NCBI GenBank assembly: GCA_937927435.1
Contig: CALBDW010000086.1
Location: 1 to 50,543 of the forward strand
From: an uncultured Bdellovibrionales bacterium
Lineage (GTDB): Bacteria > Bdellovibrionota > Bdellovibrionia > Bdellovibrionales > JAMPXM01
DNA length: 50,543 bases
Direction: 5' to 3'
Part shown: in pieces, positions 23,253 through 30,952 of the stretch
How positions within the stretch are numbered: position 1 is the stretch's first letter
Layout of the letters: each line of letters starts with the position of its first letter
Translations under genes and position numbers: made by a program
Notes under the pieces: generated by a model
Database searches by the model: none
The model's input: the letters and a program-made list of their open reading frames with translations, nothing else
What the model was told of the DNA's origin: nothing

Positions 23253-24439
23253 ACTGGCGCTGGGGAAGACTCCTTTTCAGCACATGTGTTTTTGCGGCGA
23301 GCCTTCAATGGCTGACCGCGTGCACGGTCGACGACGGTTCGGATTCGAACGCGTCGAAACTGACGTGGGACAACTGGACGGCGGTGGCCTTGACTCCGTT
23401 TCGTTCCGAAAACCAAAAGTCCTTCGAGAACGTCATGCGGACGTTTACTTCCGAGGAACTCGCCAGGGCGTTGAAAATCGTCGCGCAAACTTTGGTGAGT
23501 CGCGATCCGACGGCGAATGAACTGGCGCAAGCGGCGAAGGGAGTCGACGCTTACAAGGAAGTGATTGAGTCGTATTTCGCGACGCCCTCGTTTCAGACGA
23601 CGCATCTCAATTATTACCGCGCATTCTTCGAGATGGCCGGAACGGCCAACGGTATCGATTACGACGAACCCGCCAATCTCGCTGTTTACATCGCCGTCAA
23701 CGACCTTCCTTTCACGGAGATTCTGCGGGCGACTTATTGCGTGAAGAACGAAAACGGCGAGTTGAAGAAGAAGCCATGCTCGTCGTTCAACAACAATGAA
23801 AGTCTTGCTCAGTCGCAAGGAGCGGGCGTCGTCACAACGCAAGCGTTTTTGCAAAAGTGGTCGTCTTCGTTCAACTTCCGGCGTGTGAGCAAAGCGTTTA
23901 AGTTTTTCGCTTGCAGCGAATATCCCGATCCGACCGATCCTGGGATGACGGAAAAAGAGATTTCGGACTCCGTCAAGAACTTCAGTTGCACGGATTGCGA
24001 GCCGGCTTGTTACAGCTGTCATCGAACGCTCAATCCGCGTGCGACGTTGTTCTATGTCTTTGATCGGAGCGGAAAATACAACCCGGCGATCGCTGATGCG
24101 TCGCAAGCGCAGGACCCCAACGTCGCGAACTTGACCGATACGAATACGGTTTCCTTCAGAAGGGACTTGATTAAGGAGAACGTTCAAATCCGTTATCACG
24201 GCCGGCCGGTAAAAAGCGTGAAGGAGTACGCGTACTGGCTTTCCGAAAACAAAAGCTTCCGCGATTGTTTCGCGCAAAGAATGGTGAATTTGCTTCTCGG
24301 GCGCGGGCCTTATGAGCCCATGCCGCCGGAATTCCAGAACGTGCGTGATGACGTGAAGGCGAACGGTTTCAGCACACAAAAAGTCTTGTTGCAAATCGCG
24401 ACGCATCCGGCGTTCGTTCGCGGAATGGAGGCGAAATGA
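23249..24439 (+). CDS. DUF1588/DUF1585-like heme lipoprotein
   Basis: 396 residues from the ATG at 23249, which overlaps the previous stop. The signal peptide ends at a canonical lipobox LTAC. Around residue 250-265 there is CTDCEPACYSCHRTLNPR followed by FYVFDRSGKYN: a CxxCH motif in the setting typical of DUF1588. The C-terminal FRDCFAQRMVNLLLGRGPYE resembles DUF1585. Such proteins occur next to DUF1501/1552 proteins in planctomycetes. Their biochemical role is uncertain; a heme or metal centre at the cell surface is likely. Confidence 0.7.
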   Translation: MNWRWGRLLFSTCVFAASLQWLTACTVDDGSDSNASKLTWDNWTAVALTPFRSENQKSFENVMRTFTSEELARALKIVAQTLVSRDPTANELAQAAKGVDAYKEVIESYFATPSFQTTHLNYYRAFFEMAGTANGIDYDEPANLAVYIAVNDLPFTEILRATYCVKNENGELKKKPCSSFNNNESLAQSQGAGVVTTQAFLQKWSSSFNFRRVSKAFKFFACSEYPDPTDPGMTEKEISDSVKNFSCTDCEPACYSCHRTLNPRATLFYVFDRSGKYNPAIADASQAQDPNVANLTDTNTVSFRRDLIKENVQIRYHGRPVKSVKEYAYWLSENKSFRDCFAQRMVNLLLGRGPYEPMPPEFQNVRDDVKANGFSTQKVLLQIATHPAFVRGMEAK

Positions 24440-24876
24440 ACGTTCGCGTTTTACGCTCCCGAGTGGTCGGTTTTATCGCCTTTTTCAGTTTATTTCCGGC
24501 GTTTCAGAATTGCGGCGTCGGATTCCGACCGATGGCTCCCGAAGAGCGGCAAGCGGGAGATTCGCCGACCGGGTTAAGCGTCACGAGTGGAAGCCTGGGC
24601 ACGGTCGCCGGCATGGCGCAGGTCGGAAAAGGAATGGTGTTCCGGGTCGACGTCGACGAAAGCTTGGTGCGGAAATACGGTCGTTTGATGTGGGACAACG
24701 TTTATTCGGACGGCATGAGCTATTGCGATCAAACGACTTCATTCGATCAGCGGATCACATACTTGCAGTGCAAGGAAGACGGAGTGGTCGCGATCCGCTT
24801 GCTTTCATACGGAGAAGACGGCGATCCTCAAACGGTGCAAACGCTGACGGTCGTCGTCGGCGCCCCGGCTATTTGA
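24436..24876 (+). CDS. Small lipoprotein with FQNC lipobox
   Basis: 146 residues. The signal peptide ends at AFQNCG with Cys 26, and the following VGF matches the CGPGF after the lipobox of the gene at 21212. The mature part (about 120 residues) looks like a small beta-sandwich (VGKGMVFRVDVDESLV, QTVQTLTVVVG). ATG 24436 overlaps the stop of the preceding gene (ATGA). Last gene of the operon; it is convergent with the adenosine deaminase gene. Confidence 0.7.
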   Translation: MNVRVLRSRVVGFIAFFSLFPAFQNCGVGFRPMAPEERQAGDSPTGLSVTSGSLGTVAGMAQVGKGMVFRVDVDESLVRKYGRLMWDNVYSDGMSYCDQTTSFDQRITYLQCKEDGVVAIRLLSYGEDGDPQTVQTLTVVVGAPAI

Positions 24877-24888
24877 TTCCGTTGCACC

Positions 24889-25929
24889 TCAACGATTTGA
24901 ATGCGGCGCCAGCGCTGTGTCGATCGGGCGCGGCCAGTATTTCTGTTTCAATTCAAGCGGAATGAACGAAGCCGACGCGGCGACGTCGTTGATGCGGTGG
25001 AACTGACCTTCGGTGATGCCCTGCTTTTCGTGCAGGATTTGGTATTCCTTCACGAGATCGGTGTCGAAGATCTGCGGGTCGTCGGAATTAATCGTGACCA
25101 AGATACCGCTTTCAAAAAGCATCCGGAACGGATGTTCTTTGAGCGACGGGACTGCGCTCGTCAGCCAGTTGCTCGTCGGGCAGAGTTCGAGCGGCACTTG
25201 GCGGGAATGGACGAACTCCATCACTTCCATCGACTTTGCGATTTGCACGCCGTGGCCGATGCGCTCGGCGCCCAGCTTTTCAATGGCATCGCGGACATAG
25301 TTGGGTGCTTCGGGCGTGTTGATTTCGCCGGCGTGGACAGTGATGTGAAGACCCGCATTTTTCGCGCGCTCAAAAAGCGGCGCGAACGGAGCCGGTTCGA
25401 AGCCCGCTTCGTTGTCGGCGAGATCGAGCGCCAAGACTTCGCCTTTGTGAGCGATGGCGAAGCTCGTGACTTCTTCGGCCACGGAAAGAGGAAGCGTTCT
25501 CTGGATGATCACAATGATCCCGACCGCAATCGGAAGATGCTTGGCCTTTTCGACGCCTTTCATGACGGCCCTGTGGATGCTCTCGAAGTCGAGATTCGGG
25601 TGGCCCTGTTGGATATAGGTCGGTGCGTAGCGTAGCTCGAGAATGCGGATGCCTTCGTTATAAGCGTCCTCGATGGCCTCGTAGGTGATGCGAGTCAGGA
25701 TTTCTTCTGACGAGAGAATGGACTGCGTGACCAGAAACTTGTTCAACACCGCCCCAAGATCCTGCATCGGTTCCGTGATGAGCCATTTTTCTCTGAGTTC
25801 TTTTTCTGAAGCGGGAACGGGAAGACCGGCCTCGGCCGTCAATTCTTTTAAGGTGGAAAGCCGGACCGATAACTCCAAATGCCGGTGAAGCTCAACTTTC
25901 GGAATGCGTCGAAGTTCTTCTTGAGTCAT
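24889..25929 (-). CDS. add: Adenosine deaminase
   Basis: 346 residues, the usual length. Deaminates adenosine (and deoxyadenosine) to inosine. Zinc and catalytic motifs: PKVELHRHLE (HxH), HAGE (His and catalytic Glu), RIGHGVQ (His) and NSDDPQIF (Asp pair). The residue after HLE is Leu rather than the usual Gly. For an organism that may live on host nucleic acid this fits purine salvage, but that is inference. It stands alone between convergent and divergent neighbours. Confidence 0.92.
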   Translation of the reverse strand: MTQEELRRIPKVELHRHLELSVRLSTLKELTAEAGLPVPASEKELREKWLITEPMQDLGAVLNKFLVTQSILSSEEILTRITYEAIEDAYNEGIRILELRYAPTYIQQGHPNLDFESIHRAVMKGVEKAKHLPIAVGIIVIIQRTLPLSVAEEVTSFAIAHKGEVLALDLADNEAGFEPAPFAPLFERAKNAGLHITVHAGEINTPEAPNYVRDAIEKLGAERIGHGVQIAKSMEVMEFVHSRQVPLELCPTSNWLTSAVPSLKEHPFRMLFESGILVTINSDDPQIFDTDLVKEYQILHEKQGITEGQFHRINDVAASASFIPLELKQKYWPRPIDTALAPHSNR

Positions 25930-26036
25930 GGGGGAGATCGTAGGTTTTGCGGAATGCCCTCACAAGTAGAATGTGTTGACGCAAGGCCTAATAAGGGGCA
26001 GAAATTCGATTGATCCAAAGATTCGGGAGAAATCCA

Positions 26037-28121
26037 ATGAACGCTGCTTCCACCGGTTTAAATCCGCTTCCCGTTCCGACCAAATTAGCCGATACGCCTC
26101 GGGGACGCCCTCGGTTCGGGGTCACAGTTCAATTGCAATCCGGTGAATCGTTGATCGTCGCCGATCCCAGAGCGACGCGCGCAATGGTGGCATTAATGGA
26201 CATGAACGCACTCCATGGTGGAGCTGCGAGCCACTTCGGAGGGCCGTCGGCTTTCGCGGAACTCATGTCGGCGACGTGGGGCATAATGTTCCATCTTTCT
26301 TCGAAGGCGAACGTCGAGTGGCATCAAGCCTTCAATTTCGTCAACGACGCCGGCCATTGCGAAAACGGTTTGTACGCTCTCGAAGCCAACTATGGATTCG
26401 CGGATCTCGGTTTGGAAGCACTCAAAAAATTCCGTTCGATTGACAGCTATCTCACTGGGCACGGCGAAGCCCATCTCTATCCGCAAGGCGTTTTGATCTC
26501 GAACGGTCCGCTCGGCTCCGGTTTGCCGCAGGCGCAAGGACTCGCTTTGGCTGACGCCTTGGCGGGCAGGAAGCGGGTTACGATCTGCGCACTTTCCGAC
26601 GGTGGTGCAATGGAAGGCGAAGCGAGAGAGGCGATGGCCGCGATTCCGGGGCTCGCGCGTAAAGGCCGGATGGCGCCGTTCGTTCTGATCATCAGTGATA
26701 ACCGCACGAAGCTTTCGGGCCGTATCGATACGGATGCGTATTCGATGGAAGGAACGTTCCAATCGCTCGAACAGCTCGGTTGGAAAGTCCTGCGCCTTGA
26801 AGACGGCCATCATCTGCAAGCGTGTGTGGCGACGATTGAAGAAGCCATTCAGCAAGTGTCGCTCGATCCGACCGTCCCGATCGCGATCCACGCCCGCACG
26901 ATCAAAGGCAAAGGCCATAAGAAAGCGGAAGCTTCTCCGACGGGCGCGCATGGTTTCCCGCTCAAGAAAGCGACAGAGCTTCCGGAATTCTTGAGCGAGA
27001 TTTACGGTGGAGCACCGATTCCGCCTGAGTTCCAGGCCTGGATGCAGGAGCTCATCGATCACGAAGAGATGAAAGCTAAGGCCGCGAAGTCGGCGGAAGC
27101 AATCGAGACGTTGCCGCCCGGGCTGCAACTTCTCAAGAAAACCCCGAGCGAGAAAATTCAGTCCGGCGTTTCCGCGGCGTTGACGAAGTGCCGGGAAAAA
27201 GGTTTGCCGGTGGTTTCCGTTTCGGCGGATTTGCAAGGGTCGACCGGAGTCGCCGATTACCAAAAGGCGTATCCGGACGCGGCGATCGATCTCGGTGTCG
27301 CCGAAGCCAATATGATTTCGACGGCGATCGGACTTTCGATAGCGGGCTATATTCCGGTTGTCGATACGTTCGCCCAGTTCGGTGTGACCAAGGGCGCTTT
27401 GCCGCTCACGATGGCGTCACTCTCGAACGGGCCTGTGATCGGCATTTTCTCGCACACCGGTTTCCAAGACGCCGCTGACGGAGCGTCTCACCAGGCGTTG
27501 GCGTTCTATGCGCAGGTCTCCTCGATTCCGCACGTCGAGGTGTATTCGCTTTCGACGAGCAGTGAGGCCGAGGCCTTGATCTCGCAAGCGATCGAGAAGT
27601 TCGCCGCCGACCGCAAAGCGGGCAGAATTCCGCCGACACGGTTGTTCTTCCTGGGGCGTGAGAATTTCCCGCGCCGGCTCTTGAGCGAGTCCGAAAACTA
27701 CTCGCTTGGGAAAGACCAAGTTCTTCTCGATTCGAGCACCGAGTTTGAAAAGTCGGTCACCTTGGTTGCGGCTGGCTCCCTTGTTCCCGAAGCGTTGAAA
27801 GCGTCGGATATCTTACGCGAAAAGAAGATCGGCTCGATCGTGATTCACGCGTCGGCGGTCAATCATCCCGATGTGGAAACGATCGGCGGGGCTCTCGCGA
27901 AAACCGGCCATCGCCTGGTTACGGTGGAGGAACACCGTTTGGTCGGCGGCATGGGCGCGATGTTGGTTCACGCCCTCGCGCTCAAAGGTATCTACGTGAA
28001 AGTTGCTTCACTTGGGGTCGGGGATCACTTCGGTCAGAGCGCTTACTCGGCTTTGGACCTTTATAAAAAGTTCGGTCTGGACGCGAAGGCGATCGCAAAA
28101 GCGGCGGTGTCTTTGGCGTAA
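26037..28121 (+). CDS. tkt: Transketolase family protein
   Basis: 694 residues. Thiamine-diphosphate enzyme that transfers two-carbon units in the pentose phosphate pathway. The TPP-binding segment SDGGAMEGEAREA with SDNRTKL is present, as is ISNGPLGSGLPQAQGLA; the pyrimidine-domain Glu lies in LGVAEANMISTAIGLS. The motifs are a little divergent from textbook TktA (SDN for the usual YDDN), so it may be a subfamily member. ATG 26037 follows GGGAGAAA; an upstream in-frame TTG at 26010 lacks a ribosome binding site. Confidence 0.85.
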   Translation: MNAASTGLNPLPVPTKLADTPRGRPRFGVTVQLQSGESLIVADPRATRAMVALMDMNALHGGAASHFGGPSAFAELMSATWGIMFHLSSKANVEWHQAFNFVNDAGHCENGLYALEANYGFADLGLEALKKFRSIDSYLTGHGEAHLYPQGVLISNGPLGSGLPQAQGLALADALAGRKRVTICALSDGGAMEGEAREAMAAIPGLARKGRMAPFVLIISDNRTKLSGRIDTDAYSMEGTFQSLEQLGWKVLRLEDGHHLQACVATIEEAIQQVSLDPTVPIAIHARTIKGKGHKKAEASPTGAHGFPLKKATELPEFLSEIYGGAPIPPEFQAWMQELIDHEEMKAKAAKSAEAIETLPPGLQLLKKTPSEKIQSGVSAALTKCREKGLPVVSVSADLQGSTGVADYQKAYPDAAIDLGVAEANMISTAIGLSIAGYIPVVDTFAQFGVTKGALPLTMASLSNGPVIGIFSHTGFQDAADGASHQALAFYAQVSSIPHVEVYSLSTSSEAEALISQAIEKFAADRKAGRIPPTRLFFLGRENFPRRLLSESENYSLGKDQVLLDSSTEFEKSVTLVAAGSLVPEALKASDILREKKIGSIVIHASAVNHPDVETIGGALAKTGHRLVTVEEHRLVGGMGAMLVHALALKGIYVKVASLGVGDHFGQSAYSALDLYKKFGLDAKAIAKAAVSLA

Positions 28122-28139
28122 AAGACAAGTTTGAAGAAG

Positions 28140-28171
28140 GTAGCGCAAAGTTGGAAATTTTCGCGCTACCG
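28140..28171. terminator. Hairpin between tkt and tatA, likely bidirectional terminator
   Basis: GGTAGCGC (28140-28147) pairs with GCGCTACC (28164-28171). It lies between two converging genes. The tail on the minus strand (CTTCTTCAAACTT) is pyrimidine-rich but not a clean T-run. Confidence 0.5.
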
Positions 28172-28191
28172 TCGGATTCGTGGGCGCGGGA

Positions 28192-28428
28192 TCAGGATTT
28201 TCCACTCTCATTGGAATCTTGGGTCCGAGCCGTTTCGTTCTGGCTTGCACCCGGAGGCAGATTCTCGCGGCGGTTCGTTACGTCGATTTCATCGCCGTCG
28301 AGGCCCTTCTTGAAGCCGCGGATCGCTTCGCCCAAGGATTTTCCGAGGCTCGGGAGGCGTGAGGGACCAAAGAAAACCAAAATAATGACCAAGACCAAGA
28401 GTAAGTGGACAAAAGAAAAGCTGCCCAT
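28192..28428 (-). CDS. tatA: Sec-independent translocase TatA
   Basis: 78 residues. One N-terminal membrane helix, then FFGPSRLPSLGKSLGEAIRGFKKG, the amphipathic helix typical of TatA, and a polar tail. TatA forms the pore of the twin-arginine system, which would export the RR-signal protein at 21837. tatB and tatC are not in this window, so the gene is unlinked from them here. Confidence 0.93.
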   Translation of the reverse strand: MGSFSFVHLLLVLVIILVFFGPSRLPSLGKSLGEAIRGFKKGLDGDEIDVTNRRENLPPGASQNETARTQDSNESGKS

Positions 28429-28516
28429 TTCGCTCTCCTCATTTCAGTTCGACGCCGGTTCCGGGCCCCAGCGCTCGATTCACTATGTCAAAAGATCGCC
28501 GCCAATCTAGTCTGAC

Positions 28517-28544
28517 TTATCGGCGGTTTCAACTCTAGAAATTA
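28517..28544 (-). promoter_or_regulatory. Sigma-28-like element upstream of tatA
   Basis: On the minus strand TAAT is followed 16 bases later by GCCGATAA, the exact FliA -10 octamer. It sits in the 134-base gap between pcnB and tatA, about 90 bases before the tatA start. The -35 box has one mismatch and the spacer is one base over the usual 15. Confidence 0.35.
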
Positions 28545-28562
28545 AAATTCGTACGGGGCCTT

Positions 28563-29900
28563 TTACGGCAGCGACTCAGTTTGGGAATCCGGTGTGGTTT
28601 CAGCGAATTCTGCTACTTCATCGGCGTGATCGGTATCCGGCGTGACGCCCTCTCCAGAGCCGTTTAAATCGGCGGTTGATTTACGGGCACGGCGACGACG
28701 GCGTTTCTTCACTTTGGCTTCCTCGGCTATTTTTTCCAGCTCCCCGGCGAGCTTCTGGTGGGCGGCCCGCCAGAAAAGGGCTTGTTCCACAGTGAGACGG
28801 TGTTCGGCCACCGCGAGTTGGAGACCGAGCTTAAAGCCCTCGTTTTTCATGAGAGCCAGTTGCCGACGTTCGCCGCGGCGTTTGAAATCTTCGGTTCTTT
28901 CCAAAGTGGGAAGTAACTGGATCGCTTTCGTCACGACGGATTGCTCGAACTTGTACATCCCGAGTTCGTCGCGCATGAGTCTTTGGAAAATCGGGTCTTC
29001 AATCGTGATGGGGGTCGCCCGCTCGCTTGGTCCCTCGTGAGCCGTTTGCAAAATGGAGAAAATCAGCCAGCCGAAAAGCTGGGTGGTGTCCGCGGGATCG
29101 GTCACGATCGATTGGAACGCGTTTAAGTTCTGCAGGAAGAGATCCCGGTGCGTGTCGCGTGAGAGAAGATCGTGCAGAGTCGGAATCACGTACTTCAAGA
29201 TGCCCAGATCGAAACATTCAAGAAAAGCGAGATCCGGTTCGGGTAGCCGGAGGATCTTCAAGATTTCTTCGCGTCGTCTCGGGAGGACCGACTTGAGAAG
29301 CTCGGACGCGTGTTTTTGCATCGCCTCCCTCAACGACGGCTCAATCGCGAATCTCAGTTTATGGGCTAGGCGGAGTCCGCGCAGGATGCGGATCGGGTCT
29401 TCACAAAGGCGGATATTGGGATCGCCGATCATTCTCAGGATGCGGGCTTCAATGTCGGGAAGCCCGTTGACATAGTCGATCAGTTGGTCGGCGACCGGAT
29501 CATAAAAGAGACCGTTGATCGTGAAATCCCGTCTGCGGGCGTCCTCTTCGGGGGTCCCGAAAAAGTTGTCACCGACCGGAGAGGTGGGGTCCACGAGGTC
29601 TTCGGCCCGGATTTCACGTCGGAAAGTGGCGACTTCAAACTGCTGGTCGTCGCGTTTCACCAGAACCAAGCGGAAGCGTTTGCCGATGATATAAGACATG
29701 TAGATGAGCCGTTTGACTTGTTGCGGAACGGCCATCGTTGCAATATCAAAGTCCTTCGGATGGATGCCGAGCAGCAAATCGCGAACGCACCCGCCGACGA
29801 GGTAGGTCGTGTAACCGCTTTTCTGTAGCGCTTTGACGATTCCGTAGGCGTGCGGATCGATCCAATCCTGATGGAGACGCGGTTTTGCTGTCATTTCCAT
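28563..29900 (-). CDS. pcnB: Poly(A) polymerase PcnB
   Basis: 445 residues of the nucleotidyltransferase superfamily (PcnB/CCA group). YLVGGCVRDLLLGIHPKDFDIAT is the active-site region with the paired Asp; RRRDFTINGLFYDP and EDPIRILRGLRLAHKL are the conserved following motifs. PcnB adds 3' poly(A) tails that promote RNA decay. A basic segment KKRRRRRARK and an acidic tail follow at the C-terminus (about residues 400-445). A CCA-adding role cannot be ruled out, but the length and motif set favour PcnB. Confidence 0.85.
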   Translation of the reverse strand: MEMTAKPRLHQDWIDPHAYGIVKALQKSGYTTYLVGGCVRDLLLGIHPKDFDIATMAVPQQVKRLIYMSYIIGKRFRLVLVKRDDQQFEVATFRREIRAEDLVDPTSPVGDNFFGTPEEDARRRDFTINGLFYDPVADQLIDYVNGLPDIEARILRMIGDPNIRLCEDPIRILRGLRLAHKLRFAIEPSLREAMQKHASELLKSVLPRRREEILKILRLPEPDLAFLECFDLGILKYVIPTLHDLLSRDTHRDLFLQNLNAFQSIVTDPADTTQLFGWLIFSILQTAHEGPSERATPITIEDPIFQRLMRDELGMYKFEQSVVTKAIQLLPTLERTEDFKRRGERRQLALMKNEGFKLGLQLAVAEHRLTVEQALFWRAAHQKLAGELEKIAEEAKVKKRRRRRARKSTADLNGSGEGVTPDTDHADEVAEFAETTPDSQTESLP

Positions 29901-29953
29901 TGCGGTCAGAGTATAGCGACCTCTGGTCTTGCGAGGTATAGAGAATTTAAGCC

Positions 29954-30832
29954 ATGTCGGTCCTTGAGAGATTTTACTATCAGATTCACGGCCCTGAGGG
30001 GGCTTCGCCTGAAATTCCGAAGTTGGTATTTCTTCATGGGGTCATGGGCTATGCTGCCAATTGGCGGAGGATTTCGAAAGCCTTTGAGTCCGACTACCAG
30101 ATTCTGGCTTATGATCAGAGGGGGCATGGGCGGTCTTACCATCCCGACAATGGCTATGCGCCTGAAGATTATGCGGGGGACCTCGAAGCGATTCTCGATG
30201 AACTGGGATGGGAGCGTGTCCATCTGGTCGGCCACTCCATGGGAGGCCGGGTAGCCCTCACTTTCGCGGCCAATTATCCTTCACGCGTGGCGAAACTCGT
30301 GATCGAGGACATCGGACCCGAGATGCAGCCAGCAGCGTCGAGCCTCGTGATCCGGATGTTGGATACGGTGCCGGTGCCTTTTCCCTCCAAACGAGAGGCG
30401 AAAGAGTGGTTCGATACCGAGTTCATGCGGATCTTTGCCGCCGAACCGAATCGCGCGGCGCTCGCGGCCTATCTCTACGCAAATATAACGGAAAACGAGA
30501 ACAAAGAAGCAGTGTGGCGGTTCTCCGAAAAAGGTGTTCGTGAAAGTGTGATACTGGGGCGGGCGACCGATCGATGGGCGGAGGTTCAGCGTCTTTCGAT
30601 GCCGACCCTCCTAGTGAGAGGGGAACTGTCCAAAGACTTGCCGCGTGAACTCTTCGAGAAAGTGGTCGAGACCAACCCTCATATCGAAGGTGTTGAAATC
30701 AAAGGCGCGGGCCATTGGGTTCATAGTGAGCAGCCGGAGGTCTTCATTTCGGTCCTTGAACGGTTTTTTCGCGGAGAGCTGCAAGTGGCCTCGCCGAACA
30801 CGGAACCGTGGTCGCCTCGTCGCTCTCTTTGA
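29954..30832 (+). CDS. Alpha/beta hydrolase
   Basis: 292 residues of the alpha/beta hydrolase fold. Oxyanion HG is in FLHGVMGYAANW, the nucleophile elbow is GHSMGG (Ser), and the catalytic His lies in GAGHWVHSEQPEVF. It resembles YbfF-type esterases. Substrate unknown. It is divergent from pcnB with a 53-base gap. Confidence 0.85.
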   Translation: MSVLERFYYQIHGPEGASPEIPKLVFLHGVMGYAANWRRISKAFESDYQILAYDQRGHGRSYHPDNGYAPEDYAGDLEAILDELGWERVHLVGHSMGGRVALTFAANYPSRVAKLVIEDIGPEMQPAASSLVIRMLDTVPVPFPSKREAKEWFDTEFMRIFAAEPNRAALAAYLYANITENENKEAVWRFSEKGVRESVILGRATDRWAEVQRLSMPTLLVRGELSKDLPRELFEKVVETNPHIEGVEIKGAGHWVHSEQPEVFISVLERFFRGELQVASPNTEPWSPRRSL

Positions 30833-30857
30833 CAAGAGAGAAATGGATCGATAGAGT

Positions 30858-30886
30858 TTGAATGCGGAATTGACAACTCGTGTTAT
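30858..30886 (+). promoter_or_regulatory. Candidate sigma-70 promoter of the DEAD-box gene
   Basis: TTGAAT (30858-30863) and TGTTAT (30881-30886) are 17 bases apart, about 70 bases before the helicase start. Each box matches four of six consensus bases. Confidence 0.3.
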
Positions 30887-30952
30887 TGCATTCCCGGCCG
30901 TTTCGATTTCCTTTTTCGGTCGGATAGGCTGTGAAGTTTTTGGAAGGTTACA

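Noticed and set aside
23171..24406. 411-codon open frame opposite the heme lipoprotein gene
   Set aside because: Antisense shadow; the plus-strand gene has a signal peptide, a lipobox and a CxxCH.
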